Source: Tridacna crocea | Lineage: Eukaryota; Mollusca; Bivalvia; Cardiida; Cardiidae | Reading direction: 5' to 3' | DNA: 64,000 bases | Assembly (NCBI GenBank): GCA_943736015.1 | Contig: OX031073.1 | Coordinates: 21,851,210-21,915,209, forward strand | In this document: piece after piece, positions 20,044-29,762 of the stretch | How the letters are laid out: each line of letters starts with the position of its first letter | Numbering within the stretch: position 1 is the stretch's first letter | The notes under the pieces: generated by a model | What the model was told of the DNA's origin: nothing | What the model saw: the letters and a program-made list of their open reading frames with translations, nothing else | The model's database searches: none | Position numbers and translations under genes: made by a program

Positions 20044-20140
20044 TGATCGTCAGTGGCAGTCATTGATGTGGTTCCTTCGAGAAGTCCGAAATACAAGTGC
20101 AGGAGGTACGACATTGAAGCACCTAACATAGAGGCTATTC
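20042..20140 (-). CDS. Candidate minus-strand exon ending at a transposon border
   Basis: Acceptor CACAATTCTGCAG, 99 bp, only phase 1 is open: IASMLGASMSYLLHLYFGLL then EGTTSMTATDDQ. The 3' border CAAG|GTCC coincides with the end of the family D element, so the native donor may have been lost or replaced. Its phase (1) does not fit the phase 0 exon at 19214, so it may belong to another isoform or frame of the gene. Confidence 0.4.
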
Positions 20141-20497
20141 CTGCAGAATTGTGACTACAGTTTCAACAAATTACAATTAATACTGAGCCGTATGCAGGAT
20201 CGCTTGATGAGTAAAGGGCACAACAACAAAAACAGAAAAGCTTGAAACCATTTTTCACGGACGAAACTTCAAGGTGGTGCTAGGGAGATACAAATAAGAC
20301 ATGTGCTATTGTTGGAATACTGCTGCGTTCCTGAACTTTCATAGAAATGTTTATAGTACTTAAAATGCTTATAGTATTTAAAATGAGATAACATTACACA
20401 CAATACATTAACGAATCTTGCCATAATTACGGCGTAATCTGTTCAAGTAATCTATTCAAGAGTTTAAGTTGTTTACTTATCTTAATAGCTCTCAGTC
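20141..20497. other. No gene seen
   Basis: Unique-looking sequence upstream (minus sense) of the exon at 20140; no repeat noticed apart from a short duplication of ATAGTACTTAAAATG at 20352-20383. Confidence 0.5.
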
Positions 20498-20570
20498 TAC
20501 TGCATTTCGTGTACGCACACGAACCGGTTACGTGACGTAACCGGTTCGTGTGCGTACACGAAATGCAGTA
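20498..20570. repeat. Perfect 73 bp palindrome
   Basis: 36 bp arms (TACTGCATTTCGTGTACG... and its exact reverse complement) around one G. No other copy was seen in the window. Confidence 0.93.
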
Positions 20571-20973
20571 CACCGATAGCACGAGAAATGGGTACGACGT
20601 TTGATGGCAGATCACTGGGACTCTTTATCCATATTTATGTTGCATTCTCTCTGGTTCGTGAAAATGTTCTCACCCTCACGTTATGAGCTCTTCTGTCTTT
20701 GCAAGTTTGTTATGTGTACCCTGATATGATTATTCATCGAGGTGTTTTATTGTAGGTGCAATTTGCATTTCTAAGAGGAGCCTTACAATTTTCAGAACGG
20801 TAAACTAGGGTATTTCCGGGTATGTACCGATCTGATGCATATCAATCCACTACATACATCCAAGGGATTTGATGGCTCCCATCACCCGAGTTATGCCGAA
20901 TGTTTGTAGGTGATCATAAATGTGTGCTCGAGTTTCGTTAACTTTTTGAAATAACAGTATGCTCCCCATTTTG

Positions 20974-21202
20974 TTAACCCATTTCCAAACGACAAAATTT
21001 TAGACTGGTCCAAATTGAAAGCATTTGCAGACGACAAAATAAAAGTGACTGAAAATTTAAAATTTGTTTTGTGAAGGGTAGAAAACATTGTGGGAAAAGG
21101 AGAAAATGCTGGCAACCAGCATTTTCTCCTTTTCCCACAATGTTTTCTAAAGGCTTCATTCTGAGGGGCGTCAAAAGTAGGGATTGTGTGGTAACGGGTT
21201 AA
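20974..21202. repeat. Family A MITE, full length
   Basis: TTAACCCATTTCCAAACGAC to GTGGTAACGGGTTAA; core GCTGGCAACCAGC. Confidence 0.92.
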
Positions 21203-21314
21203 AGTGTTTAGGGAGTATCAATTTACAGGTAATTTTAACAAGTATTTACAAGCGTCCCACAGGCCTCAAATCAAATTCTAATTACAAGAAGAGATACATA
21301 TATGATTAATATGA

Positions 21315-21560
21315 GCTATGCTCTATGAAAAAGGGGCCTAAATGCATGGGCGAAAAGTATCGATCCAGGGCAACCTGCGCGAATTACCTAGGCCGACACT
21401 TTTCGCTGTTGGTCAGTCAAAGGACCAGACTTCCTCATGATTAAGTCGGTTCTTAAAAAGTGGCTATTTTGGATCTATAACGATATAACGATGTGATGGC
21501 TTGCATGGTATTGTGGGTCACAGAAATGCAATAAGCCCCCTTTTGCCAGAGCATGGCTCA
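21315..21560. repeat. Family C MITE, decayed
   Basis: GCGAAAAGTATCGATCCAGG faces GGCCGACACTTTTCGC; CCCCCTTTTGCCAGAGCATG marks the right end, followed by a TA run. Confidence 0.65.
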
Positions 21561-21860
21561 TATATACACATTATACACATATATATATATGTATAATAAG
21601 CCCCTCCCTCCCTTTATTTTTTCCTGAGCGAGGTTCAAATGTACTGACGTTGTTTCCTTTTCTCCATGAGTTAGCTGGACCAATGGAGCAGGTTTTTATC
21701 ACCAGGGCGTCACTTGAAGAGTAGTTACTGTTCGAACAGGGTATTGAGCCCGAGGAGAACACTACCGAACTTTTACCAACAGCTTCTATAACGTCAAACT
21801 TGTCACAGACTATAAAAGATAGTACACATTGGTAAACAGTAGGCGTGAACTAAATAGTTT

Positions 21861-22012
21861 ATTTTATCAGCTTGTGGTTAATATGGGGAAATATTTGCCT
21901 CAAAAGGGAAAGGTGTGCGAAAATAACGAGTGCCGTATGGCACTAGTTATTTTCGCGGACCTTTCCCTTTTGAAGCAGATATTTCCCCATATTAACCACA
22001 AGCTGATGAAAT
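21861..22012. repeat. Long palindrome H (~73 bp arms)
   Basis: ATCAGCTTGTGGTTAATATG at the left and CATATTAACCACAAGCTGAT at the right, with GGGAAAGGT and ACCTTTCCC inside and a tip of GTGCCGTATGGCAC. Only a few mismatches. Confidence 0.9.
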
Positions 22013-22410
22013 GAATTATATATTACATTTCATCTGATCATTTTGTCAACGAATGCCACTTTTAAAACGTAATTTAAACCAGATTTTCGGTAGGAGGAAA
22101 TTATTCACTGTGACGGGGAAATAATTCTCCCCAGCTTAAATGACGTCACATTTTTACCTATAACATTTCTAAAAATAGACACATGAAATATAATATAGTA
22201 GTTGATTACATACTTTGATATTGTCCCCGTGTATTTGCACTGGATGAAAGTATGCAATATTTTTTCTGATTGCACACTTTCATATTACATAGTTTAGAGG
22301 TTTTTATTTTCATGTGCGTTGCTAAGTACAGAACTATTTTACTACCCTTCATTTCTCTAAAAATCAAAATATGAACGGCCGCCATTGTAAAAAAAAAAAT
22401 CAGCGTCCAA

Positions 22411-23206
22411 CCAATCTTTGAGCAGAGTTGTCGTTCGTTATTCTCACCATACATCTCTTCAAGGGGCTAAATGACAAGAATCTTGTCAAACCGAGGGAAA
22501 CATGTTTTGTTACTGTTTAACTGTAGGTGCAATCAAACTGATGAATTTACCTGTATAGAATGGAACTATCACTTTTCCTTTTTTCTTTTTAATTTTTCAG
22601 ATAACGAAGCCCTTTTGTTTATAATCCTATTATCTGTTCTTTTGTAATAAATTCTTTTCTTTTTTGACATTTGATATTATTGGAGTATCACGTGATTCAG
22701 TTTAGGGAGAGGAACTATATAAACATCATGCTTTCGTTCCAATCCTTTTCACATCATTTCTTGTATTGTAAATGTAAATGTCAATATATTGAATAAAATA
22801 TGTTTAAATCAAATTAATGGAACTATTCTTTTTTTCGAGCTTCTTCACTTATCAGAATCCTACGCCAACTTTAACAAAAATGGCTGCACTCATGAATGAT
22901 GACAACTGATTTGACACACCGGTGGATCTAAGTTTGTAAGATTAAAATCAAGTTATCGTCCTTTAAAGATATTTAGGCTTTTCAGAAAATCCCTCTTTTT
23001 TACATTTCCTACCACTAAGTCTGATTGGTCCCATGCTGTTTGAACAGCACACGAAACAATCGATATTGGTCTTTCTTTCACCGGCGTTTGTGTCGCCATT
23101 TTGAGCTATGGTCATGTGACGAAAATATGACGTAATAATGGACTACTTTCTGAGCCCACTACAGAGGTGAATGTGAATGATCCGGAGTGCAAGAGAGTGG
23201 CGTCAA
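22411..23206. repeat. Duplicated segment, copy 2
   Basis: Matches 10362-10956. It carries the same GAGCAGAGTTGTCGTTCGTT block that overlaps the read-through codons at 10365, so it includes a scrap of the last part of that frame. An extra ~257 bp sits inside (22570-22826). Confidence 0.75.
22570..22826. mobile_element. Unclassified ~257 bp insertion with 10 bp target duplication
   Basis: Absent from the paralogous segment at 10565. Flanked by ATGGAACTAT at 22560-22569 and 22817-22826. Contains a TATATAAAC box and AATAAAATATG near its end. It could be a solo LTR or a short retroposon. Confidence 0.55.
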
Positions 23207-23597
23207 ACATCAAGATTTACCATTTTTTCGAAGCATTATTCTTATTAAAAGCATGAAATATAAACAGAATATTTGTTTTCTGAATGACAGTCACTACCAA
23301 GGTTATGAAGAATTTGTCTATCGAACATAGATCTACATATCGACGATGAAATTTTCAAGCGATGAAAAAGGATCCTCGGTCATCATCTTATTTGTTTACA
23401 ATCCGTTAGCAACAGTGACGTCATCAAAAGCGAAAATTGAAAATTCCGCGAAAGCGCGGAGTGGCGACTAAACAAATTTGTCGTCGCTTTTTTAATAAAT
23501 AAGACGAATTCGATGAAATTTTATTGTTAAATCTCGGTAAATTATGTAAACAATGTCAAACTATATAATAAAAAGGTTATTGCACTTGTATGGGAAT
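23207..23597. other. No gene seen
   Basis: AT-rich with a small hairpin CCGCGAAAGCGCGG at 23447-23460. Confidence 0.45.
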
Positions 23598-23690
23598 ATA
23601 TTGTGTTGAATGAGTTCTTTTGGCAGAGTTGCCCGAGCTTGCGAGGGCAACTACGCCAACAGAACGAATTCAACACAACACAACAACCTA
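23598..23690. repeat. Fold-back R
   Basis: TGTGTTGAATGAGTTCTTTT faces CAGAACGAATTCAACACA; inner arms GTTGCCC and GGGCAAC around GAGCTTGCGA. Confidence 0.7.
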
Positions 23691-23702
23691 TAATAATTGG
23701 TG

Positions 23703-23962
23703 TGCAACACGTGAAAAAGGGCATTCGGACATTTGCGTTAAGTGTCGTCTCGGATCAGCCTGTGCAGTTAGCACAAGCTAATTCGAAACGTCACTTTCCC
23801 TTTTTAGGTAATTCCTTGTTTTGGGCAAGTCTGCTGTAGCACAAAATCTAATGTAGTCGTAAAGTTCCGTCTCGGATTAGCCTGCGCGGACTGCGCAGGC
23901 TGATCCGAGACGACTCTTAACGCAAATGTCCGAATGAGCCTTTTCGCGTGCTGCAGGCCAGT
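23703..23962. repeat. Family B MITE, full length
   Basis: Both palindromic cores present; the second (GTCTCGGATTAGCCTGCGCG) is near perfect. Ends AACACGTGAAAAAGGGCATT and GCGTGCTGCAGGCC. Confidence 0.88.
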
Positions 23963-24059
23963 TATAGTATCCTTTGGCATCAAACAGAAGTACGTTTTAC
24001 TTGTCCAATGCAGAATTCAGAAAAAAAATGTACTTTGTGTCTATTTCATTAGAAACCCT

Positions 24060-24280
24060 TTACTCTTTACCTCTCTACAAAAGTTTAGCCTTATTAAAAG
24101 CATTTGCAGACGTCAAAATAAAATGTGACTAAAAAAATTCACTCCGAATTTGGAAGAGAACATAATATTGAGGGAAAAAGAGAAAATAATGGTTACCAGC
24201 ATTTTCTTCTTTTCCCGCAATGTTTTCAAAAGCTTTCTCTCAGGGTTGTTCATAGTCTGGATTGTGTAGCTAAGAGTTGA
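24060..24280. repeat. Family A MITE, decayed
   Basis: CTCTTTACCTCTCTACA to GTAGCTAAGAGTTGA; core GAAAATAATGGTTACCAGC. Confidence 0.75.
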
Positions 24281-24374
24281 TATATTATTAGATGCATGTT
24301 GACATGCAAAGGTTATTAATTTTCTTTGTCAATTAATTTACATAATTGAGTGTTTACATACTCTTTTCTGGGTA

Positions 24375-24470
24375 TATCACTGTGGTTGTTGGAACTGTAG
24401 TTGTTGTTGTAGTCGATGTGGTGGTGCTGGTTGTTGTTGTTGTCAATTTGGGGGTAGTAGTAGTTGTTTC
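24375..24470. repeat. GTT-rich microsatellite
   Basis: Runs of GTT, GTG and GTA triplets. They give a spurious Asn/Tyr-rich frame on the minus strand. Confidence 0.8.
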
Positions 24471-24548
24471 TAATGATTGAATGAGATGACAAATCATTCA
24501 ATGTCCATGATATAAACTCTTTTACCAACAAAACTTTAGATCATATTC

Positions 24549-25070
24549 ACTTCGCTAGCCAAGGTAACGATCCCATGTGGATCTTACCTTTGCAGATCGA
24601 GCCCGATTTCGATGTTGGTTATTATCCCCCTTTACATCTCATTTCTGATAGCCAATAAAATGTCGTTTTAAAAATCGCTTACGAATACAATAATTCTACA
24701 TGAAGCAATAACCACAAACTTACTTCGACATTCCATGGTCAGGTGCTGGGATATAGCCTAAAACCTCCGATAATTGATTGGTCACACTGAAACTTTCTGT
24801 AAATATTGTCCATATTTTTTTCGGTAATAAATCATTACAGATCCTGCACACATCCACGGAGGTACCCATGTTTACCTTCTATTTTCATTCGAAAGGTCGC
24901 GACCTTGTTTTATTTTCGTCAAAGATGAAATGCTACGAGCAATTTGATTCGTGCAGTTGGAGCTGGCTGCAACCAATGAAAGTGCGTATCGCGGGACTGT
25001 CGAAATCATGCTCGATCCGCCAAGGGTAGAGTAGCGTAGTGGATCGTCACCCTTGGCTTGCGAAGATGCT
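24549..25070. mobile_element. MULE-like element Q, copy 2
   Basis: Left CTTCGCTAGCCAAGGTAACG, right CACCCTTGGCTTGCGAAGAT. Interior shared with 42895 (TGATTGGTCA, TCATTACAGATCCTGCACAC). Flanks too decayed to call a target duplication. Confidence 0.75.
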
Positions 25071-25076
25071 CCATAT

Positions 25077-25262
25077 TGTGCCTGGAACACGCGAAAAGAG
25101 GCGTTTGGACATTTGCGTAAAGTGTCGTCTAGGATCAGCCTGCGAAGTCCGCACAGGCTAATCCAAAACGACACTTTTCCGTTTTTATGTAATTTTCTGT
25201 TTTGCACAAGTCTACTGTAGCATAAAACCTACCGTAGTCGTAAAGTGCCATCTCGGATAACT
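25077..25262. repeat. Family B MITE, truncated on the right
   Basis: First core (GTGTCGTCTAGGATCAGCC with its partner), then TTTTGCACAAGTCTACTGTA; breaks off in the second core where family D begins. Confidence 0.75.
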
Positions 25263-25269
25263 GAAAGAC

Positions 25270-25473
25270 CTGGGCCCGTATTCACCAACCATTCTTGAGA
25301 ATATTCTTAGGCCTATTCTTCAGAATTTTGCAAATGTGAAAGTAACAGAACGTCTGATTGGCTAAACCGGATGGTTTAGCCAATCAGACGTTCTGTTACT
25401 TTCACAGTCAGGAAATCTTGAAGAATAAGACCAAGAACGTCCTTGAGAATGGTTGGTGAATACGGGCCCTGAT
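25270..25473. repeat. Family D fold-back, copy 3 (best preserved)
   Basis: GGGCCCGTATTCACCAACCA and its reverse complement at the right end; core AGAACGTCTGATTGGCTAAA pairs with TTTAGCCAATCAGACGTTCT. Confidence 0.9.
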
Positions 25474-25475
25474 CA

Positions 25476-25485
25476 TATATAAAAG
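25476..25485 (+). promoter_or_regulatory. Candidate TATA-box promoter
   Basis: TATATAAAAG lies directly at the right end of the family D element, about 68 bp before an ATG in fair context (ATCATGG). Confidence 0.35.
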
Positions 25486-25505
25486 AGAAATTTCTGCTAT
25501 GCTAT

Positions 25506-25547
25506 TCCCTTATTGGAAAGGTCATCAGACATCTCCAACAATCATGG
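25506..25547 (+). other. Candidate first exon: 5' leader plus ATG G|GTGAGT
   Basis: About 30 bp after the TATA box a leader could start; ATG at 25544 is followed by one base and a perfect donor GTGAGT at 25548. No confirmed second exon was found, so this is only a promoter-exon candidate. Confidence 0.25.
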
Positions 25548-25599
25548 GTGAGTTTTAAAGGTAGACTGCCACAATATTTGCTGTCTAAATCCATTTTTC

Positions 25600-26225
25600 T
25601 TGCCAAATTGTACTGATACGCAGTCTGTTGTAAATAAAGAGAAATCAAAAAAATAGAAACAGGAAATAGGCGTGGTTTATTTTCATATGTCGAATTTCAG
25701 AAAATATTTTTTAAATCAATTTGCCATGTCTGCTAATGACCCCTCAAATAATTGTAATTTTTCATTAACTCTTAACCAAACGACAAAATTATATACTGGT
25801 CCAAATTGAAAGCATTTGCAGACGTCAAAATAAATCTGACTGAAAAATTGCAATTTGGTTTGGGAAGGGTAGAAAGCATTGTGGGAACAGGAGAAAATGC
25901 TGGTTACCAGCATTTTCTCCATTTTCCTTAATACTTTCTTTTTCAGGGTATTTAAATGTTGGGGTCGTGTGGCAAAGAGTAAAGCAAATAAATCAAAGCA
26001 GCAGAAAAAAAAGAAGAATTTCGTTAAAAAAGAAAAAGAAGACTGCTGGACAAGATCATGCGACTTGAAAAAGCGACAAGAAGGCCAAATGACCGCCATG
26101 TAAAGCATAATTATTAAGTTTCTACGCGGCGGCTTTTTTACTTGTTTGTTTACATGTACCAAAATGTATTGAAATTAAAAGCCAATAAACTATTTGAAAA
26201 CATTGGTGCTGAACTCTCCTAGCTT
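25600..26225 (+). repeat. Repeat O, copy 3 (other strand), with family A insertion
   Basis: Reverse complement of 4905-5450. In this orientation the Lys-rich frame ends KRQEGQMTAM with TAA at 26101, followed by CCAATAAAC at 26184. Family A occupies the same internal site as in copy 2, so the insertion predates the duplication. Confidence 0.7.
25764..25982. repeat. Family A MITE
   Basis: TTAACTCTTAACCAAACGAC to GTGTGGCAAAGAGTAAA; core GCTGGTTACCAGC; right half shortened. Confidence 0.85.
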
Positions 26226-26279
26226 CTTTTTTTAAATAAGCCAACTTGTTAGTTTCAAGAGCTTACATCTTCAAGGTCT

Positions 26280-26500
26280 TCAACGTTTCACCAATCGACA
26301 AAATTTTACACATGTCCTAGGAAGCAATTGTAGACGAGAGATAAATTGTGGTCATTATGGTATTTGTCTTTGAAAGGGTAGAAAACATTGTGGGGAAAGG
26401 AAAAAATGTTTTTTTCCAGCATATTCGCCTTTTCCCACTTTGCTTTTCTATTCAGAAAGCTTTCCTTCTCATGATCGTCATAACTTGATAAAGTCTTAGT
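26280..26500. repeat. Family A MITE, decayed
   Basis: CACCAATCGACAAAATTTTA start and GTAGAAAACATTGTGGGGAA core arm; the opposite arm is damaged by T insertion. Confidence 0.65.
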
Positions 26501-27205
26501 CACAGCAATGCTTGGTAAGCTTTTAATGGTCCATTCTTCCACGTAATCATACTCATTTTTTCCACTTACTGCAATAGTTCCATTACATCTAGAGTACCTA
26601 TTTGTAAAAGTTATAAAATTATGCGACTGAAGCTTTGAGCGGATTTCTCCCCCCCCCCCTCCCCACCAATCAATAAGAAAAAAAAAAACTTTATCTATAT
26701 TGTATATAAATATGTATCAAATAAAATACAAACGTTGTTTGATATAATTACCTTGCATACATTTGCAATCGCTGCCATGCCTTGCAAAAGCATCTAGAAA
26801 AATGAAATCATTCAAGTTAATAAAAAATTTAATGTTTATAACTGAACCTTCAAAGTTTCAACAAAGTATATTTTGCCACTTGGCTTAGGTTAAACTTTTA
26901 TGACTTGTTACAAAATAAAAAAAAATAAACCGTATCATTAAATACGGTAAAACAATTTTTTAAATATTGTAACCGTTATTCCTACCTTATATTACATCGT
27001 CCAAACCGCCCTATTTACCTTATGTCAACCTCGTTTTTTTTTACAAATGATATACGAGTGCACCACAATTTTGTAGACAACTTTATAAAATCAAATAATA
27101 ACAAAAAAAAAACCAGTTACAGTGGCGAATTCTTTTCCCCTCAATCAAGAGTTGGAATTAGGTTTAAACTTATTTATTTACATCGATGGAGAATCAAGTT
27201 CCCAA
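26500..27205. other. No gene apart from the short exon at 26752
   Basis: AT-rich with poly-C (26650-26659) and poly-A runs; CCGTATCATTAAATACGG at 26930 is a small hairpin. Confidence 0.5.
26752..26793 (-). CDS. Candidate 42 bp exon of the minus-strand gene
   Basis: Acceptor TTTCATTTTTCTAG and donor AAG|GTAATT, both good. Phase 0 reads MLLQGMAAIANVCK and would join the phase 0 exons at 31503 and 19214; phase 1 reads AFARHGSDCKCMQ and would join 38237 and 20140. All frames are open, so the sequence cannot choose. Confidence 0.4.
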
Positions 27206-27207
27206 AA

Positions 27208-27437
27208 CTTAAATCTTTACCAAACGACAGAATTTTAGACAGGTCCAATTTGAAAACACTTGCAGACGACAAGAGAAAAGTAACTAAAAAATTGAAATTG
27301 TATCCAGCAGGGTATAAAACATTGTGGGAAAAGGAAAAAATGCTGGTTACCAGCATTTTGTCCTTTTCCCACAATGTTTTCAAAAAGTTTCTGTCTAAGG
27401 GTCGTAAAAACCAGGGATTGTTTGGTGAAGGGTAAAA
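27208..27437. repeat. Family A MITE
   Basis: TCTTTACCAAACGACAGAA to TTTGGTGAAGGGTAAA; the core arms are intact save one base. Confidence 0.88.
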
Positions 27438-27529
27438 AAAAAACCTATTTAAGCCAAGCTCTGGCAAGTGGAAAGAATTCAAGTCTTATCCTTGAAGAAC
27501 TAAACCAAATAATTCGTTACATGATTAGT

Positions 27530-27758
27530 TTAACCCTTTCCCAAACAATAAACTTTTGGACTAGACCAAATTGAAAGCATTTGCAGATGACAATTCAACT
27601 CTTGCTGTAAAGATGATTTCTGTCTATGATAGGGTAGAAAACATTGTGAGAAAAGAAGAAAATGCTGGTTACCAGCATTTTCTTCTTTTCCCACAATGTT
27701 TTCAAAAGGCTACTATTCCACACCCGTAAAAACCAGGGATTGTTTGGGAAAGGGATAA
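27530..27758. repeat. Family A MITE, full length
   Basis: TTAACCCTTTCCCAAACAAT to GGGAAAGGGATAA. Both arms carry the same A-to-G type change (GAGAAAAGAAG facing CTTCTTTTC). Confidence 0.9.
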
Positions 27759-27829
27759 ACATATTTATTTACATCGATTGAGAAACAAGTTCTTACAACT
27801 TATACTAATCTCTTTCGATTCTGCTTCCT

Positions 27830-27965
27830 GGGAACTACACCAGTACACGCGCCGAATGTGTGAGCCAATGAAAAATCCCAAAGTTGACACCCGCTCCCGG
27901 GTATCGAACTCAGGACCATTAAGTTATGAAGCCGACGCTCTACCTCACAGCCACGGACACCACAC
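27830..27965 (-). repeat. tRNA-derived SINE fragment (Met-like head)
   Basis: Minus strand shows GTGGCTGTGAGGTAGAGCG (A box), CTTCATAAC where a CAT anticodon loop would be, and GAGTTCGATACCCGGGAGCG (B box). The acceptor stem does not pair, so it is a SINE head or pseudogene and not a working tRNA. Confidence 0.55.
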
Positions 27966-28076
27966 AAGATGTCACATGATTATGAGTCCATGGATTCTAT
28001 TTACTGAAGAAAGTCAACCGGGTATGGAGGTAGAACGCTCTATTTGACATGCAGGTTCTCCAAACCAATCAAGTCA

Positions 28077-28618
28077 TTAGCCCTTTCCCAAACGACAAAT
28101 TTTAGACACATCCAAACTCAGAGCATCCACAGACCAAAAAATTCAGAATGGGTACAAATGAACTTTAGGTCTCTAATAGGATAGAAAACATTGAGGGAAA
28201 AGGAGAAAATGCATTTTCTCCTTTTCCCACAATGTTTTCAAAAGGTTTCTATCTCACTTCCAAACAGAGAGCATCCACAGACAAAAAATTCAGAATGGGT
28301 ACAAATGAACTTAAGGTCTCTAATAGGGTAGAAAACATTGAGGGAAAAGGAGAAAATGCTGGTTACCAGCATTTTGTCCTTTTCCCACAATGTTTTCAAA
28401 AGGTTTCTATATCACTTCCAAACAGAGAGCATCCTCCACAGACAAAAAACTCAGAATGGGTACAAATGAACTTTAGGTCTCTAATAGGATAAAAAAAAAA
28501 AACATTGTGGGAAAAGGAGAAAATGATGCTTACCAGCTTTTTCTCCTTTTCCCACAATGTTTTCAAAAGGTTTCTATCTCAGGGTCGCAAAAACCAGGGA
28601 TTGTTAGGGAAAGGTTTA
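28077..28618. repeat. Family A MITE with three tandem hairpins
   Basis: Usual ends (CCCTTTCCCAAACGACAA, GGGAAAGGTTTAA), but the core plus its left flank is repeated three times with a ~145-150 bp period. Hairpins at 28190-28240, 28330-28400 and 28490-28570. The first has lost its tip (AAAATGCATTTT). Confidence 0.88.
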
Positions 28619-28659
28619 AATAATTATGGATCCATGGGTTCCGTTTAGTCAAAAAATAG

Positions 28660-28800
28660 AGCTGATATGCAGGTAGAATGGTCCTTAAATATGCAGAAAA
28701 TTTACAAATCGCTAAAAGCTTTTACCCGTGTCAGCATGTCACGATTACGAGTCGACACTTTTTTTAGATGACGAAAGACTCCTATACACAGAATATGACT
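28660..28800. repeat. Family C MITE, decayed
   Basis: GCAGGTAGAATGGTCCTTAA and CGCTAAAAGCTTTTACCC mark the left half; the palindrome is broken. Confidence 0.55.
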
Positions 28801-28850
28801 TATAGTCTTGCAGAGCTCGAGATAAGAGGGGGCTGGTGGTGTTCAAAATC

Positions 28851-28955
28851 CATTATTTCTCATCCAAACCCTATGTTGTGGGTACTCATTAGAATCGTCT
28901 CGTCGAGACGATTCTAATGAGTACCCACAACATAGGGTTTAGATGAGAGTAATTA
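28851..28955. repeat. Family E fold-back, copy 2, perfect core
   Basis: 28866-28940 is a 75 bp perfect palindrome (37 bp arms around a T, reading AAACCCTATGTTGTGGGTAC outward). A poly-T run follows. Confidence 0.92.
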
Positions 28956-29194
28956 TTATTTTCATTCTTTTTTTTTTTTTTTTTTTTAATTACAATCACT
29001 CCCTTTATCTGGAGCTCTGGTCTGGTGTGACTACTTCAGTCACGACTTACTTGATATCTCATTTATAAGCGTCCATTGACAAAGAAGTGGTGTGACGCCA
29101 TGATGGTTTGTCAAGGTGACCAATCCGTGCCAGACTATTAAAAATGAAAAATAAAACATAACTAGTGTTAGGCGTCAACCGACAGAGATTATTA

Positions 29195-29560
29195 TACCTC
29201 CACTCTTAAGATGTAGAGGGGATGTTGCCTGCCTGTCTGTCTATCCGTCCGTCCGTCTATAAACTCTTCCGTTTCCGTGCTCTAATTCAAAAACCGATCT
29301 AGGAACCTGGATTTTTTTACAAGTATTGCTCATGACCCTAGAAGGTGCCCTATTGATTTTGGTGTACATGGATCAAAGGTCAAGGACAAAGATGAAATTT
29401 GTTTGAAAAATGTTCTTTGAAAAATGTCTAAAACCAATAGCACTTTGACAAAGGACTATGAAACTTTATGCAAGCCTAATTGGCCATTGTCCAAGGAGAT
29501 GCCTTATCGTTTTAGTGTGACTTGGGGATGGGGGGTACGATTATTCTCCGCCCTGCGACA
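29195..29560. repeat. Dispersed repeat T (GTCCGTCCG type), copy 1
   Basis: CTGTCTATCCGTCCGTCCGT followed by AAACTCTTCCGTTTCC and GATCAAAGGTCAAGGAC. Resembles 51309-51800 in style. The phrase order is familiar from mollusc intergenic repeats. Confidence 0.5.
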
Positions 29561-29762
29561 GTTCTAGTTTCATGAAAAAGGCGTTATATCATCTCAAAAG
29601 AGTAAGATACCTCAGACAACGAGTGACAACTCAGTAGAAAAGGTGTAGGTTAGAAACAGTTGCAGGCCTCTCGCTTCAAAGACACGAATTTCGCCGTATT
29701 ACCATAGACCACTGAAACTCCATTGGTCAAGCAGAATAGAAGTTTACATTTGTCGATTTTAG

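Noticed and set aside
23447-23460. CCGCGAAAGCGCGG hairpin as a terminator
   Set aside because: Bacterial-type terminators do not apply here and the stem is short.
25716-26162. 148-codon minus-strand frame
   Set aside because: Spans repeat O and an inserted family A element; the frame crosses the insertion, so it cannot be an original gene.
27830-27965. Functional tRNA-Met
   Set aside because: The A and B boxes are present but the acceptor stem does not pair; better as a SINE head.
28190-28570. CRISPR-like regularly spaced palindromes
   Set aside because: The context is eukaryotic, the spacers are themselves repeated, and the unit is the family A hairpin.
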